Assembly: GCA_013298545.1 (NCBI GenBank)
Contig: JAAFIA010000025.1
Span: 17,628-52,437 of the forward strand
Direction of reading: 5' to 3'
Origin: Bacteroidota bacterium
Lineage (GTDB): Bacteria > Bacteroidota > Bacteroidia > Palsa-965
Length of the DNA stretch: 34,810 nt
Below the pieces are notes generated by a model that ran no database searches, was not told the DNA's origin, and saw only the letters and a program-made list of their open reading frames with translations. This document shows, piece after piece, positions 8,173-16,043 of the stretch. The position numbers and the translations under genes were made by a program. Positions within the stretch are counted from its first letter, which is position 1. Each line of letters begins with the position of its first letter.

Positions 8173-9525
8173 TTACGACAAAGCCCCCAAAATCGCTTTT
8201 TCCACTTCTTCGCTGTCCCAAACTGATTCAATATCGGGGCGGGCCATGATCTTTTGCATGATTTGTTCCTGCTTTTGCCCCTCGCGCAATGCTGTTGAAT
8301 ACCGAATATGCGGCGAATAAGTAACCATCGAGTAAAGCGGAATCCATTTATCAGGATATTTTTCGCTGAAACGTGCTTCGATTTTTTTCTGCAAGAGAAA
8401 TTTCGGATCGCCAGTTTTATCGCGCATTTCTACAAAGTTGGCAATGGCTAAATCGGCAATTGCATCACCATCTGGTTTGCGGAGCGATTCGTAATTTGAA
8501 AAAACAGTTTTCCAATCGTCGCCGTATGTTTCCATGAGTTCATTCAGCACAACACAATCTTCAAAACCGCAATTCATGCCTTGTCCATAAAAAGGAACAA
8601 TGGCATGTGCCGCATCGCCAATCAACGCGAGTTTATCATCAAATGTCCAAGGCGCGCATTTTACGGTTACGAGTGATGCCGTGGGGTTTGTTGCAAAATC
8701 TTCTGTTAAGGTTGGCATTAACGGAACCGCATCAGGAAAAACACGGTTGAAAAACTCGCTTACTTGTTCGGGTGTTTGAACGGTTGCAAACGAATCAGGA
8801 CCTTCAAAAGGAAAAAATAATGTACAGGTGAAACTACCGTCCATATTCGGAAGCGCAATCATCATATAACTGCCGCGTGGCCAGATATGAAGGGCGTTTT
8901 TCTCCATCAAAAACTCGCCGTTTGGTCCGGGCGGAATGTGTAATTCTTTATACCCGTGTTCAATATAATATTGTTGGTAATTGAACCGATCGTTACTCGT
9001 CATCATATTCATGCGTGCAGCAGAAAAAGCACCATCAGAACCAAAAATAAAATCAGACTGAATGGTAATTTCTGCTTGCGAATGTTCGTTGATAAAGCTC
9101 AACGATCCATTTTTTGTGGATGCCGCTGTACACCGTTCGGAAAAGTGTAACGATACATTTTCTTGCTGTTCTGCAAGATCCATCAAACGCATATTGATTC
9201 CGGCGCGAGAAACCGAATAGATTGCCTGATCGTTTTTGCCATAAGGTTGATATACGGTTGACTGATCGACATGATGAATGCGGCGACCGTACATTGGAAT
9301 CGCAATTTTTTTAATCTCATCGGCAATGCCTACACCTTCTAACCCGCGCCATCCGCGATCGCTCAGGGCGAGGTTGATGGAACGTCCTGCGGCTATTTTG
9401 TTTTTACGCATATCGGCGCGGCGTTCATAAACGTTAACCTTATGGCCGCGTTTAGCCAAATAAATAGAAAGAAGCGATCCGACGAGACCAGCACCAACGA
9501 TAGAAATTTGTTTTTGAGTATTCAT
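8173..9525 (-). CDS. kmo: Kynurenine 3-monooxygenase
   Basis: This FAD- and NADPH-dependent enzyme hydroxylates L-kynurenine to 3-hydroxykynurenine in tryptophan catabolism and de novo NAD synthesis. The protein has 450 residues, normal for the family. It shows the N-terminal dinucleotide-binding motif (VGAGLVGSLLSIYLAKRG, residues 10-27), the KMO-typical GRSINLALSDRGW, and the second FAD motif LIGDAAHAIVPFYGQGMNCGFED. The substrate of kynureninase is its product, and kynU lies upstream on the same strand. Between them sit rloA and rloB. No promoter box is visible directly upstream, so kmo probably depends on read-through from the inserted pair. Confidence 0.96.
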   Translation of the reverse strand: MNTQKQISIVGAGLVGSLLSIYLAKRGHKVNVYERRADMRKNKIAAGRSINLALSDRGWRGLEGVGIADEIKKIAIPMYGRRIHHVDQSTVYQPYGKNDQAIYSVSRAGINMRLMDLAEQQENVSLHFSERCTAASTKNGSLSFINEHSQAEITIQSDFIFGSDGAFSAARMNMMTSNDRFNYQQYYIEHGYKELHIPPGPNGEFLMEKNALHIWPRGSYMMIALPNMDGSFTCTLFFPFEGPDSFATVQTPEQVSEFFNRVFPDAVPLMPTLTEDFATNPTASLVTVKCAPWTFDDKLALIGDAAHAIVPFYGQGMNCGFEDCVVLNELMETYGDDWKTVFSNYESLRKPDGDAIADLAIANFVEMRDKTGDPKFLLQKKIEARFSEKYPDKWIPLYSMVTYSPHIRYSTALREGQKQEQIMQKIMARPDIESVWDSEEVEKAILGALS

Positions 9526-9541
9526 TTTAATTTCGACTTAT

Positions 9542-10180
9542 TCAATTGTTCGACCAGAAAAATACAGATGTATGTGGGCATTGACTTTTATTTTCCAATA
9601 ACGAATAGGGAACAGACTCTTTTTCGGCAGGGAAAATGGGATTGATTGCTGTTTTTATTGTTTTTGCTTGTTTATGCAAATGTCGTGCATTCCTGAGTGC
9701 GGTGGTTTGCAATGGTAATAGTTTTTCATAAATATTATCCGCAGACTTCTCGTATTTAAACCCCAATAACCTGTTTAACTTACTGATGTAATCTCTCCGG
9801 CCTAATCCAGTTACAAGTAAGTGAAAATGCAAATAATACCAGAGTTCAAACGATTCGTTTGAATAGGCAAGTAGAATGTTGTTTCTTTCGGCTAAATCAA
9901 ACGCCTGTTCGATTTGATCTAGCTGAAATGAGTCGCGATCGAATACACACCAAACTTGGTCGTAGTGAATTTCTTTTTGAGCATCAGACGCAATACGCTT
10001 AATGGTATATTTGATTAACGATAGCGTGTTAAAACCTTCGCCTTCAACAATTGTTTTAGGTACTCGGAATGCGTCAAAATAATTCGGTTCTGTTTTACTT
10101 CCTTCGCAAACGATTAAGAAATTATTCCGAATTGTTTTAAAACCAGTTCTTCGTTTAAATCGCGCATTGTTTTTTGCCAT
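9542..10180 (-). CDS. rloB: RloB-family TOPRIM-like protein, C-terminus probably frameshifted
   Basis: This 212-residue protein is of the RloB/AbiLii type, found next to RloA-like ATPases in phage-defence or restriction-linked loci. Seen here: a basic N-terminus, the FLIVCEGSKTEPNYFDAFR motif (Glu of a TOPRIM-like site, residues 22-40), the VWCVFDRD acidic motif (near residue 84) and SNESFELWYYLHF (near residue 108). It starts 6 bases after rloA. The present frame ends TSVFFWSNN. Adding one base to the A5/T5 run at 9558-9562 would give TSVFFLVEQLNKSKLK, and its stop would overlap the kmo start as ATGA. Only the last four residues are changed, and the remaining 11 or so are lost, so function might survive. 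Nuclease activity is inference from the TOPRIM fold. Confidence 0.85.
   Translation of the reverse strand: MAKNNARFKRRTGFKTIRNNFLIVCEGSKTEPNYFDAFRVPKTIVEGEGFNTLSLIKYTIKRIASDAQKEIHYDQVWCVFDRDSFQLDQIEQAFDLAERNNILLAYSNESFELWYYLHFHLLVTGLGRRDYISKLNRLLGFKYEKSADNIYEKLLPLQTTALRNARHLHKQAKTIKTAINPIFPAEKESVPYSLLENKSQCPHTSVFFWSNN
9558..9562 (-). other. Homopolymer site of probable one-base deletion in rloB
   Basis: There are five A on the plus strand (five T in the coding strand). Six would keep rloB open to a TGA at 9522-9524 and replace the ending WSNN with LVEQLNKSKLK. This could be a real mutation, a sequencing or assembly error in a homopolymer, or a slippery site. Confidence 0.6.
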
Positions 10181-10186
10181 TCACAC

Positions 10187-11521
10187 TTAATTCAAATTTG
10201 TTTTAATGCGAGAAGATAAAAAAGGAACACCCCCCAAACGGCCTGCCATGTATTCTTTTCGGATGTCTTTGTCATGGCGAAGTTTGAAGTCTGAGATAGA
10301 GAAGAGTCGTGTTTCGCCAAATTCTGTTTTTTCGGTTAGCCAAATCTCGTCGCGGCGAAAATGCTCCGTCGAAAGTTGAGTGATATCGTGCGATGTGGCG
10401 ATCAATTGCCCATTCATGAACTCTTTCTGTTCGTGAATGTATGCCCAGAATTGGCTTACTAGCTTGGGATGCAAACTCCGATCTAACTCATCGACAATAA
10501 AAACCGACCCTTTCATGAGCGACATTAGCATAGGAATAAAATCCATGATGCGTTGTGTGCCGTCAGATTCGTCTGTCAACTCAAAGTGAATCTCAGAGCC
10601 ATCATTAGCGGCATGAACTGTTTTGAGTTTAAAGATGCGTGTTTGCCCTTTTGTAGATTCAAAAACATAACGTATGCCGGAAGGCGAACGCATCGATGCA
10701 AAGGACCGCGCTTCTAAATCTTGAAGAATTTCATTTAAAACAGGCGATGGAATATCTTGAATTTGATCGATTGAAATCTCTGCCAACTCAATGCGCGAAA
10801 TGCCTGTATCAAACGCATGCAAAAAATGTGAAAATTGAGCCTTAAAATTGGTATTCTTCTTTAATTGAACCTCCAGAAAATCGAAACGTGTTTCTGGAAA
10901 TAAAATAACCAACTGGTCATCGAACCAATCATATATTTTTTTAAAAAAATTAAGATTGTTTTCCGATAGTTTGCGTAAGAGCAATTGCTCTGGACGTGTA
11001 GCAATCTCTAATAGCTCGAAAAGCTCTTTTTCTTTGGCTGGTATCGCAGTAAGTTGAGTGTTAAAAACAACACGCACCAATCCTTTGGCCGACGTGGTAC
11101 GAGAAAATACAGATTTCTCTGTTGTTTTGAGAATTAGATTTAGCCATTCTTTGTGAATTCTGTTTTTGTCATATTCAAATCCATAATTATAAATAACATC
11201 ATCAATACGGATGTCAAATTCAAAGCGCGTTGTGTTCTTAGCGTTTTTCCGATCTAACCGAAACGGCATAAATGGTAAACCTTTGCCAATATTGACGGGG
11301 CTTGTAATCATTAGTTTGGCCAGATCAATGGCCTTTACCAAATTTGATTTGCCAGAGGCATTCGCCCCATAAATTACGGCTGTACGCAAAACATCAACAT
11401 CATGTCTTGATTTTCCTTTGACGACATGTTCAGGATGCAATGCTTCTTGCGAAGCACTCATGCTAAAATGCGTTTCCTGATTGAAGGACAAGAAATTTGA
11501 AACACTAAACCGAATAACCAT
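10187..11521 (-). CDS. rloA: RloA/AbiLi-type AAA family ATPase
   Basis: This 444-residue SMC/ABC-like ATPase is of the AAA_15/AAA_21 kind that pairs with RloB. It shows the N-terminal FSVSNFLSFNQ strand, Walker A GANASGKS (52-59), Walker B SVFIVDELD (about 339-347), an H-loop ATSHD (375-379) and a C-terminal RKEYMAGRLGGVPFL typical of the family. A TTG at 11560 would lengthen the protein by 13 residues. The -7 box at 11526-11533 lies inside that extension, so the ATG at 11521 is preferred. The stop is 6 bases from rloB. AbiL pairs are described as abortive-infection or phage-resistance systems, and defence by this pair is inferred from family membership. Confidence 0.88.
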   Translation of the reverse strand: MVIRFSVSNFLSFNQETHFSMSASQEALHPEHVVKGKSRHDVDVLRTAVIYGANASGKSNLVKAIDLAKLMITSPVNIGKGLPFMPFRLDRKNAKNTTRFEFDIRIDDVIYNYGFEYDKNRIHKEWLNLILKTTEKSVFSRTTSAKGLVRVVFNTQLTAIPAKEKELFELLEIATRPEQLLLRKLSENNLNFFKKIYDWFDDQLVILFPETRFDFLEVQLKKNTNFKAQFSHFLHAFDTGISRIELAEISIDQIQDIPSPVLNEILQDLEARSFASMRSPSGIRYVFESTKGQTRIFKLKTVHAANDGSEIHFELTDESDGTQRIMDFIPMLMSLMKGSVFIVDELDRSLHPKLVSQFWAYIHEQKEFMNGQLIATSHDITQLSTEHFRRDEIWLTEKTEFGETRLFSISDFKLRHDKDIRKEYMAGRLGGVPFLSSRIKTNLN

Positions 11522-11525
11522 ACCA

Positions 11526-11533
11526 CAAATATA
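11526..11533 (-). promoter_or_regulatory. -7 box of the rloAB promoter (leaderless)
   Basis: TATATTTG on the minus strand is an exact match to TAnnTTTG. It ends 4 bases before the rloA ATG, so transcription would start at or next to the start codon. A TTTG lies further upstream, but its 24-base spacing is longer than usual. The cassette thus appears to have its own promoter, independent of kynU. Confidence 0.6.
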
Positions 11534-11568
11534 TGCATATAATCCGAAAAAATCACACAAAACGCAAT

Positions 11569-12837
11569 TTATTTCATCGCATCACCCAACTTCACCCCAA
11601 AACGCCATACATCTTCAAACGAATTGTACAACGGCGCAGGAGCCATCCGAATAACATTCGGTTCGCGCCAATCGGCGATGACGCCTGCTTGTGTTAACGC
11701 GTCGAATAAACTTCGACCGCGCCCATGCGCCACCACGCTCAACTGGCATCCGCGCTCGGCACGCGCACGAGGCGTAATAATTTCCAGACTATTGCCATGA
11801 GCCGCACTCAGTTCGTCAATGATAAATTCCAAATAGCCCGTCAACAAGGTTGTTTTCTCATTCAACGCATCCATACCCACTTCATCGAAAATAGCGAGTG
11901 AAGCACGATGTGCCGCCATCGAAAAAACGGGCGCATTACTCAATTGCCAACCTTCTGCACCCGCAATGGGTTGGAATCCTTTCTCCATTTTAAAACGGGT
12001 CGCTTTGTCGTGGCCCCACCAGCCAGCAAGGCGCGGACGTGTTGTGTTTGCATGGCGTTCGTGTACAAATGCCCCCGCCACACTGCCCGGCCCGCTATTT
12101 AAATATTTATAACTGCACCACGCTGCAAAGTCAACACCCCAATCGTGTAGGTTGAGCTTCACATTTCCCGCAGCATGTGCCAAATCAAATCCGGCAAATG
12201 CGCCAACTTGATGTGCCGCTTTGGTAATGGTTGACATATCAAATAACTGACCAGTAAAATAATTGACACCGCCAATCATGACCAGAGCCAATTCATCGCC
12301 AACGCGCTCAATGGCTGCAAGTATATCTTCTATGCGAATGGTGTGCTCGCCAGCGCGCGGGCCTACTTCCACAAGATGCTCATCAGGATTTAATCCATGC
12401 AAACGAATTTGTGTTTCAAGCGCGTATTGGTCAGATGGAAATGCTTTTTGTTCGCAAATAATTTTTGTCCGTTTACCTTCTGGACGATAAAACGTAATCA
12501 TCAACAAATGCACATTCAATGTCAATTGATTCATGACCACCACTTCCGATGGTAAAGCACCAACAAGACGCGCCGTTTGTTCCGTCAAAAATTCGTGGTA
12601 CGAGAACCAAGGATGTTTGGCTTGAAAATGTCCTTCGACACCGTATTTTGCCCAGTCGTCCAATTCTTGTCCGATATATTCACGTACCGTCTTGGGCTGA
12701 AGACCAAGCGAGTTTCCGGTAAGGTAAACAACCGGTTCGCCATTGTGTTGTGGGAAAAGAAACTGATCGCGGTACGAGCGGAGTTTGTCTTGCGCATCCT
12801 GTGCACGCGCAAATTCTAGTGAGTTGATGTAATTCAT
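11569..12837 (-). CDS. kynU: Kynureninase
   Basis: This PLP enzyme splits kynurenine or 3-hydroxykynurenine into (3-hydroxy)anthranilate and alanine. The protein has 422 residues. Visible are [13 protein letters not shown] near the N-terminus, the PLP-phosphate and cofactor region FDLAHAAGN (Asp218) and the Schiff-base lysine in [12 protein letters not shown] (Lys244). An upstream TTG at 12846 is in frame. The ATG at 12837 is preferred because the -7 box at 12844-12851 covers the TTG. The gene diverges from hemL. Its partner kmo lies 2 kb downstream beyond the rloAB pair. Confidence 0.97.
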   Translation of the reverse strand: MNYINSLEFARAQDAQDKLRSYRDQFLFPQHNGEPVVYLTGNSLGLQPKTVREYIGQELDDWAKYGVEGHFQAKHPWFSYHEFLTEQTARLVGALPSEVVVMNQLTLNVHLLMITFYRPEGKRTKIICEQKAFPSDQYALETQIRLHGLNPDEHLVEVGPRAGEHTIRIEDILAAIERVGDELALVMIGGVNYFTGQLFDMSTITKAAHQVGAFAGFDLAHAAGNVKLNLHDWGVDFAAWCSYKYLNSGPGSVAGAFVHERHANTTRPRLAGWWGHDKATRFKMEKGFQPIAGAEGWQLSNAPVFSMAAHRASLAIFDEVGMDALNEKTTLLTGYLEFIIDELSAAHGNSLEIITPRARAERGCQLSVVAHGRGRSLFDALTQAGVIADWREPNVIRMAPAPLYNSFEDVWRFGVKLGDAMK

Positions 12838-12843
12838 GCGGTA

Positions 12844-12851
12844 CAAAAATA
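12844..12851 (-). promoter_or_regulatory. -7 box of the kynU promoter
   Basis: TATTTTTG on the minus strand ends 6 bases before the kynU ATG, giving a leaderless or nearly leaderless mRNA. It also argues against the upstream TTG start. Confidence 0.6.
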
Positions 12852-12923
12852 ACAGAATAGAACAGAATCCATTTTCAAATGTTTAGATGCTGATAAAAAT
12901 CATATTAATTGACTTGTTCAAAG

Positions 12924-12931
12924 TACCTTTG
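12924..12931 (+). promoter_or_regulatory. -7 box of the hemL promoter
   Basis: TACCTTTG is an exact TAnnTTTG match 20 bases before the hemL ATG. It lies in the 114-base divergent region shared with kynU. Confidence 0.6.
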
Positions 12932-12951
12932 CACAAAATTTAAAAACGGTT

Positions 12952-14244
12952 ATGAATCGATCAAAATCGGAAGCGCTTTTCGAAAAAGCAAAAAACTATT
13001 TCCCTGGTGGTGTAAATTCGCCTGTTCGGGCATTTCGTTCCGTTGGTGGAACACCTTTGTTTATCAAAAAAGGAAAAGGAGCTTATCTCGAAGATGCCGA
13101 TGGCAATTCGTTTATTGACTATTGCTGCTCGTGGGGGCCACTGATTCTTGGTCATGCTAATAACGACGTTGTTGATGCGGTAAAAACGGCGGTTGAAAAC
13201 GGAAGTTCATTCGGTGCGCCAACCGAGTTAGAAAACGACCTGGCCGACTTGATTTTGAGCAATAATGCTTACATCGAGAAAATTCGTTTTGTAAGTTCAG
13301 GTACAGAAGCTGTAATGAGCGCGATTCGGCTGGCGCGAGGTGTTACCGGACGTTCTAAAATATTGAAGTTTGAAGGCTGCTATCACGGCCACGTCGATTC
13401 GTTGCTTGTCAAAGCAGGTTCCGGTTTAGTAACCTTTGGCAATACGTCATCCGCTGGTGTTCCAGAAGCATTTGTAAACGAAACCATTGTTGTCTCGTTG
13501 AATAATCAAGCGGCGGTAGAAGACGCATTTCGTCAATTTGCGGGAGAGATTGCATGTATTATCATTGAGCCGATTCCGGCCAACAATGGTTTGCTTTTAC
13601 AGGATAAATCATTTTTAGAATTTTTACGAGATATAGCCACGCAAAATGGCGCATTATTAATTTTCGATGAAGTGATTTCGGGCTTTCGGGTAAAATTTGA
13701 TGGTGCGGCTGGGTATTACAACATTCGCCCTGACATTATCACGTATGGTAAAATTATTGGCGGTGGATTGCCCGTTGGTGCGTATGGCGCATCGAAAGAA
13801 ATTATGTCCAATATTTCGCCCGAAGGAAATGTCTATCAAGCTGGCACGCTTTCTGGAAATCCAGTAGCCATGAGTGCTGGAATTGCACAATTGCAAAATT
13901 GCTTGCGCCCAGGATTTTATGAAGCCTTGGAAGCAATGACCAACCGCCTGGTTTCAGGCATTCGCAAACATGCAGAAGAAAAAAACTATGCGGTAAAACT
14001 GTGGTCAGTTGGATCAATTTATTGGATTGCGTTTACACAACGCGAACGCATTGCAACAGCCGAAGAAATTGATGCCGCTAGTATGCAAATTTTCAGAAAG
14101 ATGTATCATGAATTGCTCGAACGTGGTATTTATTTAGGCCCGTCTGGTTATGAGGTTGGATTTGTTTCAGCAGCACATACCGAAGCAGATATTGATCGCA
14201 CCATTCAAGCTTTTTGCGAAGCATTGGACATTGCTTTGGCTTAA
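12952..14244 (+). CDS. hemL: Glutamate-1-semialdehyde 2,1-aminomutase
   Basis: HemL converts glutamate-1-semialdehyde to 5-aminolevulinate, the second step of the C5 haem pathway. At 430 residues it has the normal length. Visible are the NSPVRAFRSVGGTP substrate-loop region near the N-terminus, the FVSSGTEAVMSAIRLARG aminotransferase segment, CYHGHVDSLLVKAGSG, FDEVISGFR and the PLP lysine in TYGKIIGGGLPVGAYG (Lys267). It is transcribed alone, divergent from kynU. The stop codon overlaps the stop of the convergent membrane gene by 4 bases in total. Confidence 0.98.
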   Translation: MNRSKSEALFEKAKNYFPGGVNSPVRAFRSVGGTPLFIKKGKGAYLEDADGNSFIDYCCSWGPLILGHANNDVVDAVKTAVENGSSFGAPTELENDLADLILSNNAYIEKIRFVSSGTEAVMSAIRLARGVTGRSKILKFEGCYHGHVDSLLVKAGSGLVTFGNTSSAGVPEAFVNETIVVSLNNQAAVEDAFRQFAGEIACIIIEPIPANNGLLLQDKSFLEFLRDIATQNGALLIFDEVISGFRVKFDGAAGYYNIRPDIITYGKIIGGGLPVGAYGASKEIMSNISPEGNVYQAGTLSGNPVAMSAGIAQLQNCLRPGFYEALEAMTNRLVSGIRKHAEEKNYAVKLWSVGSIYWIAFTQRERIATAEEIDAASMQIFRKMYHELLERGIYLGPSGYEVGFVSAAHTEADIDRTIQAFCEALDIALA

Positions 14245-15179
14245 GCTAAAAGCGATGCGAGCCAAGTAAAAAGCCAGAGCAAAATCAAAAGTCCATCAAC
14301 CCAAAAAGAGAAATAATACTCGTGTCTTTTGGGCGATGCAAAACTCACGACGACAACTGCAATCAAGGCCCAAAGAGACAATCCAATCAACATCGCGAAG
14401 TGTTCTGGATATTCGCGAATAAGACTGCTTTTTACAAGATAGAAAAACCAAATTGCAGGGCAGAGTAGGAGCAAACAAGCTGAAAGCCATTTGGCACCAC
14501 GAACACCAAGCAGAACAGGCAACACTTTTAAATCAGCACCATCAATACGAATATCGCGTATATCAAACGGAATGGTGAGTGCTAGCAAGAAAGAAAAAGA
14601 TGCCCAAAACCAACTGGTATGTTCGGAAAATAAAACTTCTGGTATCGCGATCTGAATTGTTTTTAATGCAAGTCTTTCGGGAATGGTTACCGTTACCCAA
14701 GCCCAGACAAATGCGATCAGAAAAATTTTGATAAAGGGCAAATCGCGCAGACGCAACCAGCGTTTTTTGAATGGAATAAACGGCAATGCATAAGCAAGCG
14801 AAATCAAAGCAGGGATTCCAATGAGGTAAATAAGCTCCGAAAAAAAATATTCACTACCGGCTTGCTGAAACCAAAACAAACAGCCGAGCAAACCTGTAAT
14901 CACACTGCAAATACTAAGCACTGTTAATGCCGTGCGATTTTTGGCAATCCAGAAATGCCTTTCGGTAGTGTGTTTCTCTACCTCAGCTAAATTCCACGAA
15001 GCGTAAAGCCGTTGAATATTGTATAGAAAAAATGTGCCTGAGCCAATGCAGAGGTAAACAAATAAAGGAATGTTTAAGTTAAGCAATAATCCCGTGTTGG
15101 CGGTTAATGCCAATGCACACAAAGTCATGTGCAAATTGCTGTACAGGTAAAAATCAAAGGCGGCACGAAGGCTGCGCAT
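14241..15179 (-). CDS. UbiA-like polytopic membrane protein
   Basis: This 312-residue integral membrane protein has about eight hydrophobic segments. The stretch FDIRDIRIDGADLKVLPVLLGVRGAKWL matches the second Asp-rich motif of the UbiA prenyltransferase superfamily (D-x-x-D followed by the PVxLG turn). The place of the first motif reads FLYNIQRLYAS and lacks the usual Asp residues. It may therefore be a divergent or non-catalytic member, and the substrate cannot be named. It follows the gene at 15186-15818 by 6 bases, so the two form a small operon. It ends overlapping the hemL stop. Confidence 0.75.
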   Translation of the reverse strand: MRSLRAAFDFYLYSNLHMTLCALALTANTGLLLNLNIPLFVYLCIGSGTFFLYNIQRLYASWNLAEVEKHTTERHFWIAKNRTALTVLSICSVITGLLGCLFWFQQAGSEYFFSELIYLIGIPALISLAYALPFIPFKKRWLRLRDLPFIKIFLIAFVWAWVTVTIPERLALKTIQIAIPEVLFSEHTSWFWASFSFLLALTIPFDIRDIRIDGADLKVLPVLLGVRGAKWLSACLLLLCPAIWFFYLVKSSLIREYPEHFAMLIGLSLWALIAVVVVSFASPKRHEYYFSFWVDGLLILLWLFTWLASLLA

Positions 15180-15185
15180 GAGCGA

Positions 15186-15818
15186 TTAGCGACTACCGTT
15201 GATGATGGATTGTGTAGCGTATCCAGCCACCAGCCCAAGTCCGCCCGCAGCAAGGGTGCGGAATAAACGCCGTTTGCGGGCCTCCTTTTCGTAGCCTAGC
15301 AAATAAGTATCGTAACGCAAGTAATCGGGATTAGAAACCGTTCCAGGACGAATTTTAATCCGAAATCCAACCGAGATGGCAGAATAAGCAAAAGGCGGAA
15401 CAAACATGAGAAAATGTTGTGTTGTGCCCATGCCAAAACCTAAAGCAAATGCTCCAGCAACCATATAGGGCGTGCGGAATTTTGCTCGCGCATCGCGCTC
15501 GCCTTGCAAAAAATAACGGACTTCTTGTGGCGTAAAATAATTCCCAAAAAGTGTGTCTTGTTTGTAAAAAACCGATTCTTGTCCGTTTTTATATTTTACC
15601 GAAAATACCAATTCCTGATCCACAAAATCGGCTTTGAAATTGCCGTCTTTTTTAGGAATTAAAATACGCAAACGCTCTTCCGTAGTGTCTTTTACAATGC
15701 CGGTCAATACTTTCCCGCTCATTAAAAAAACAGAATCTTGAACCGGAGCTTGCGCGAATACGCGCTGACTCGCAAAGCATACTAAAATAAAAACAGTGGT
15801 GTATAAAATTCGGATCAT
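15186..15818 (-). CDS. Exported hypothetical protein, possibly membrane-associated
   Basis: The protein has 210 residues. A signal peptide occupies residues 1-23 (MIRILYTTVFIL...RVFAQ), followed by a beta-rich part (VFLMSGKVLTGIVKDTTEERLRILIP). It then has a short charged segment and one or two Gly/Ala-rich hydrophobic stretches (MVAGAFALGFGMGT, TLAAGGLGLVAGYATQSI). I do not recognise a family. The in-frame TTG at 15839 overlaps the -7 box, so the ATG at 15818 is chosen. It is cotranscribed with the UbiA-like gene. Confidence 0.75.
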   Translation of the reverse strand: MIRILYTTVFILVCFASQRVFAQAPVQDSVFLMSGKVLTGIVKDTTEERLRILIPKKDGNFKADFVDQELVFSVKYKNGQESVFYKQDTLFGNYFTPQEVRYFLQGERDARAKFRTPYMVAGAFALGFGMGTTQHFLMFVPPFAYSAISVGFRIKIRPGTVSNPDYLRYDTYLLGYEKEARKRRLFRTLAAGGLGLVAGYATQSIINGSR

Positions 15819-15836
15819 AAAGATTGATTTATCGTT

Positions 15837-15844
15837 CAAATATA
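15837..15844 (-). promoter_or_regulatory. -7 box for the exported protein/UbiA-like operon
   Basis: TATATTTG on the minus strand lies 18 bases before the ATG at 15818. It overlaps an in-frame TTG, which helps to place the start. Confidence 0.6.
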
Positions 15845-15975
15845 ATCAATCCTGCATTTGAGCGAACAGCACGTGGTTTTCAGCTATACCTTGTTTAACG
15901 TTCTACATTTTTACGGGTATTCTACACACTTCTAAAATTCAGGCTTATTTGCGTTCGTTGTGTTTTAGTTGTCCT

Positions 15976-15983
15976 TATCTTTG
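15976..15983 (+). promoter_or_regulatory. -7 box of the gcvP promoter
   Basis: TATCTTTG lies 60 bases before the gcvP ATG. The 5' leader of about 55 bases shows no recognisable glycine riboswitch. Confidence 0.6.
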
Positions 15984-16043
15984 CACACTTATTTCAAGAA
16001 AAGAGAAGTTCACACATTCAACACATATCATACACACAAGATC

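Noticed and set aside
11522-11560. TTG start giving rloA 13 more residues
   Set aside because: It overlaps the -7 box, and the family's conserved start is at the ATG 11521.
9526-11568. Direct repeats or att-like sites flanking rloAB
   Set aside because: The sequences at both junctions were compared by eye and share no repeat beyond chance, so no insertion site is claimed.
15969-16043. Upstream TTG extension of gcvP by 25 residues
   Set aside because: The extension contains the -7 box TATCTTTG, and known P-proteins begin near the ATG at 16044.
15845-16043. Glycine riboswitch upstream of gcvP
   Set aside because: No conserved aptamer-like core or tandem arrangement could be seen, and the predicted leader is only about 55 bases.
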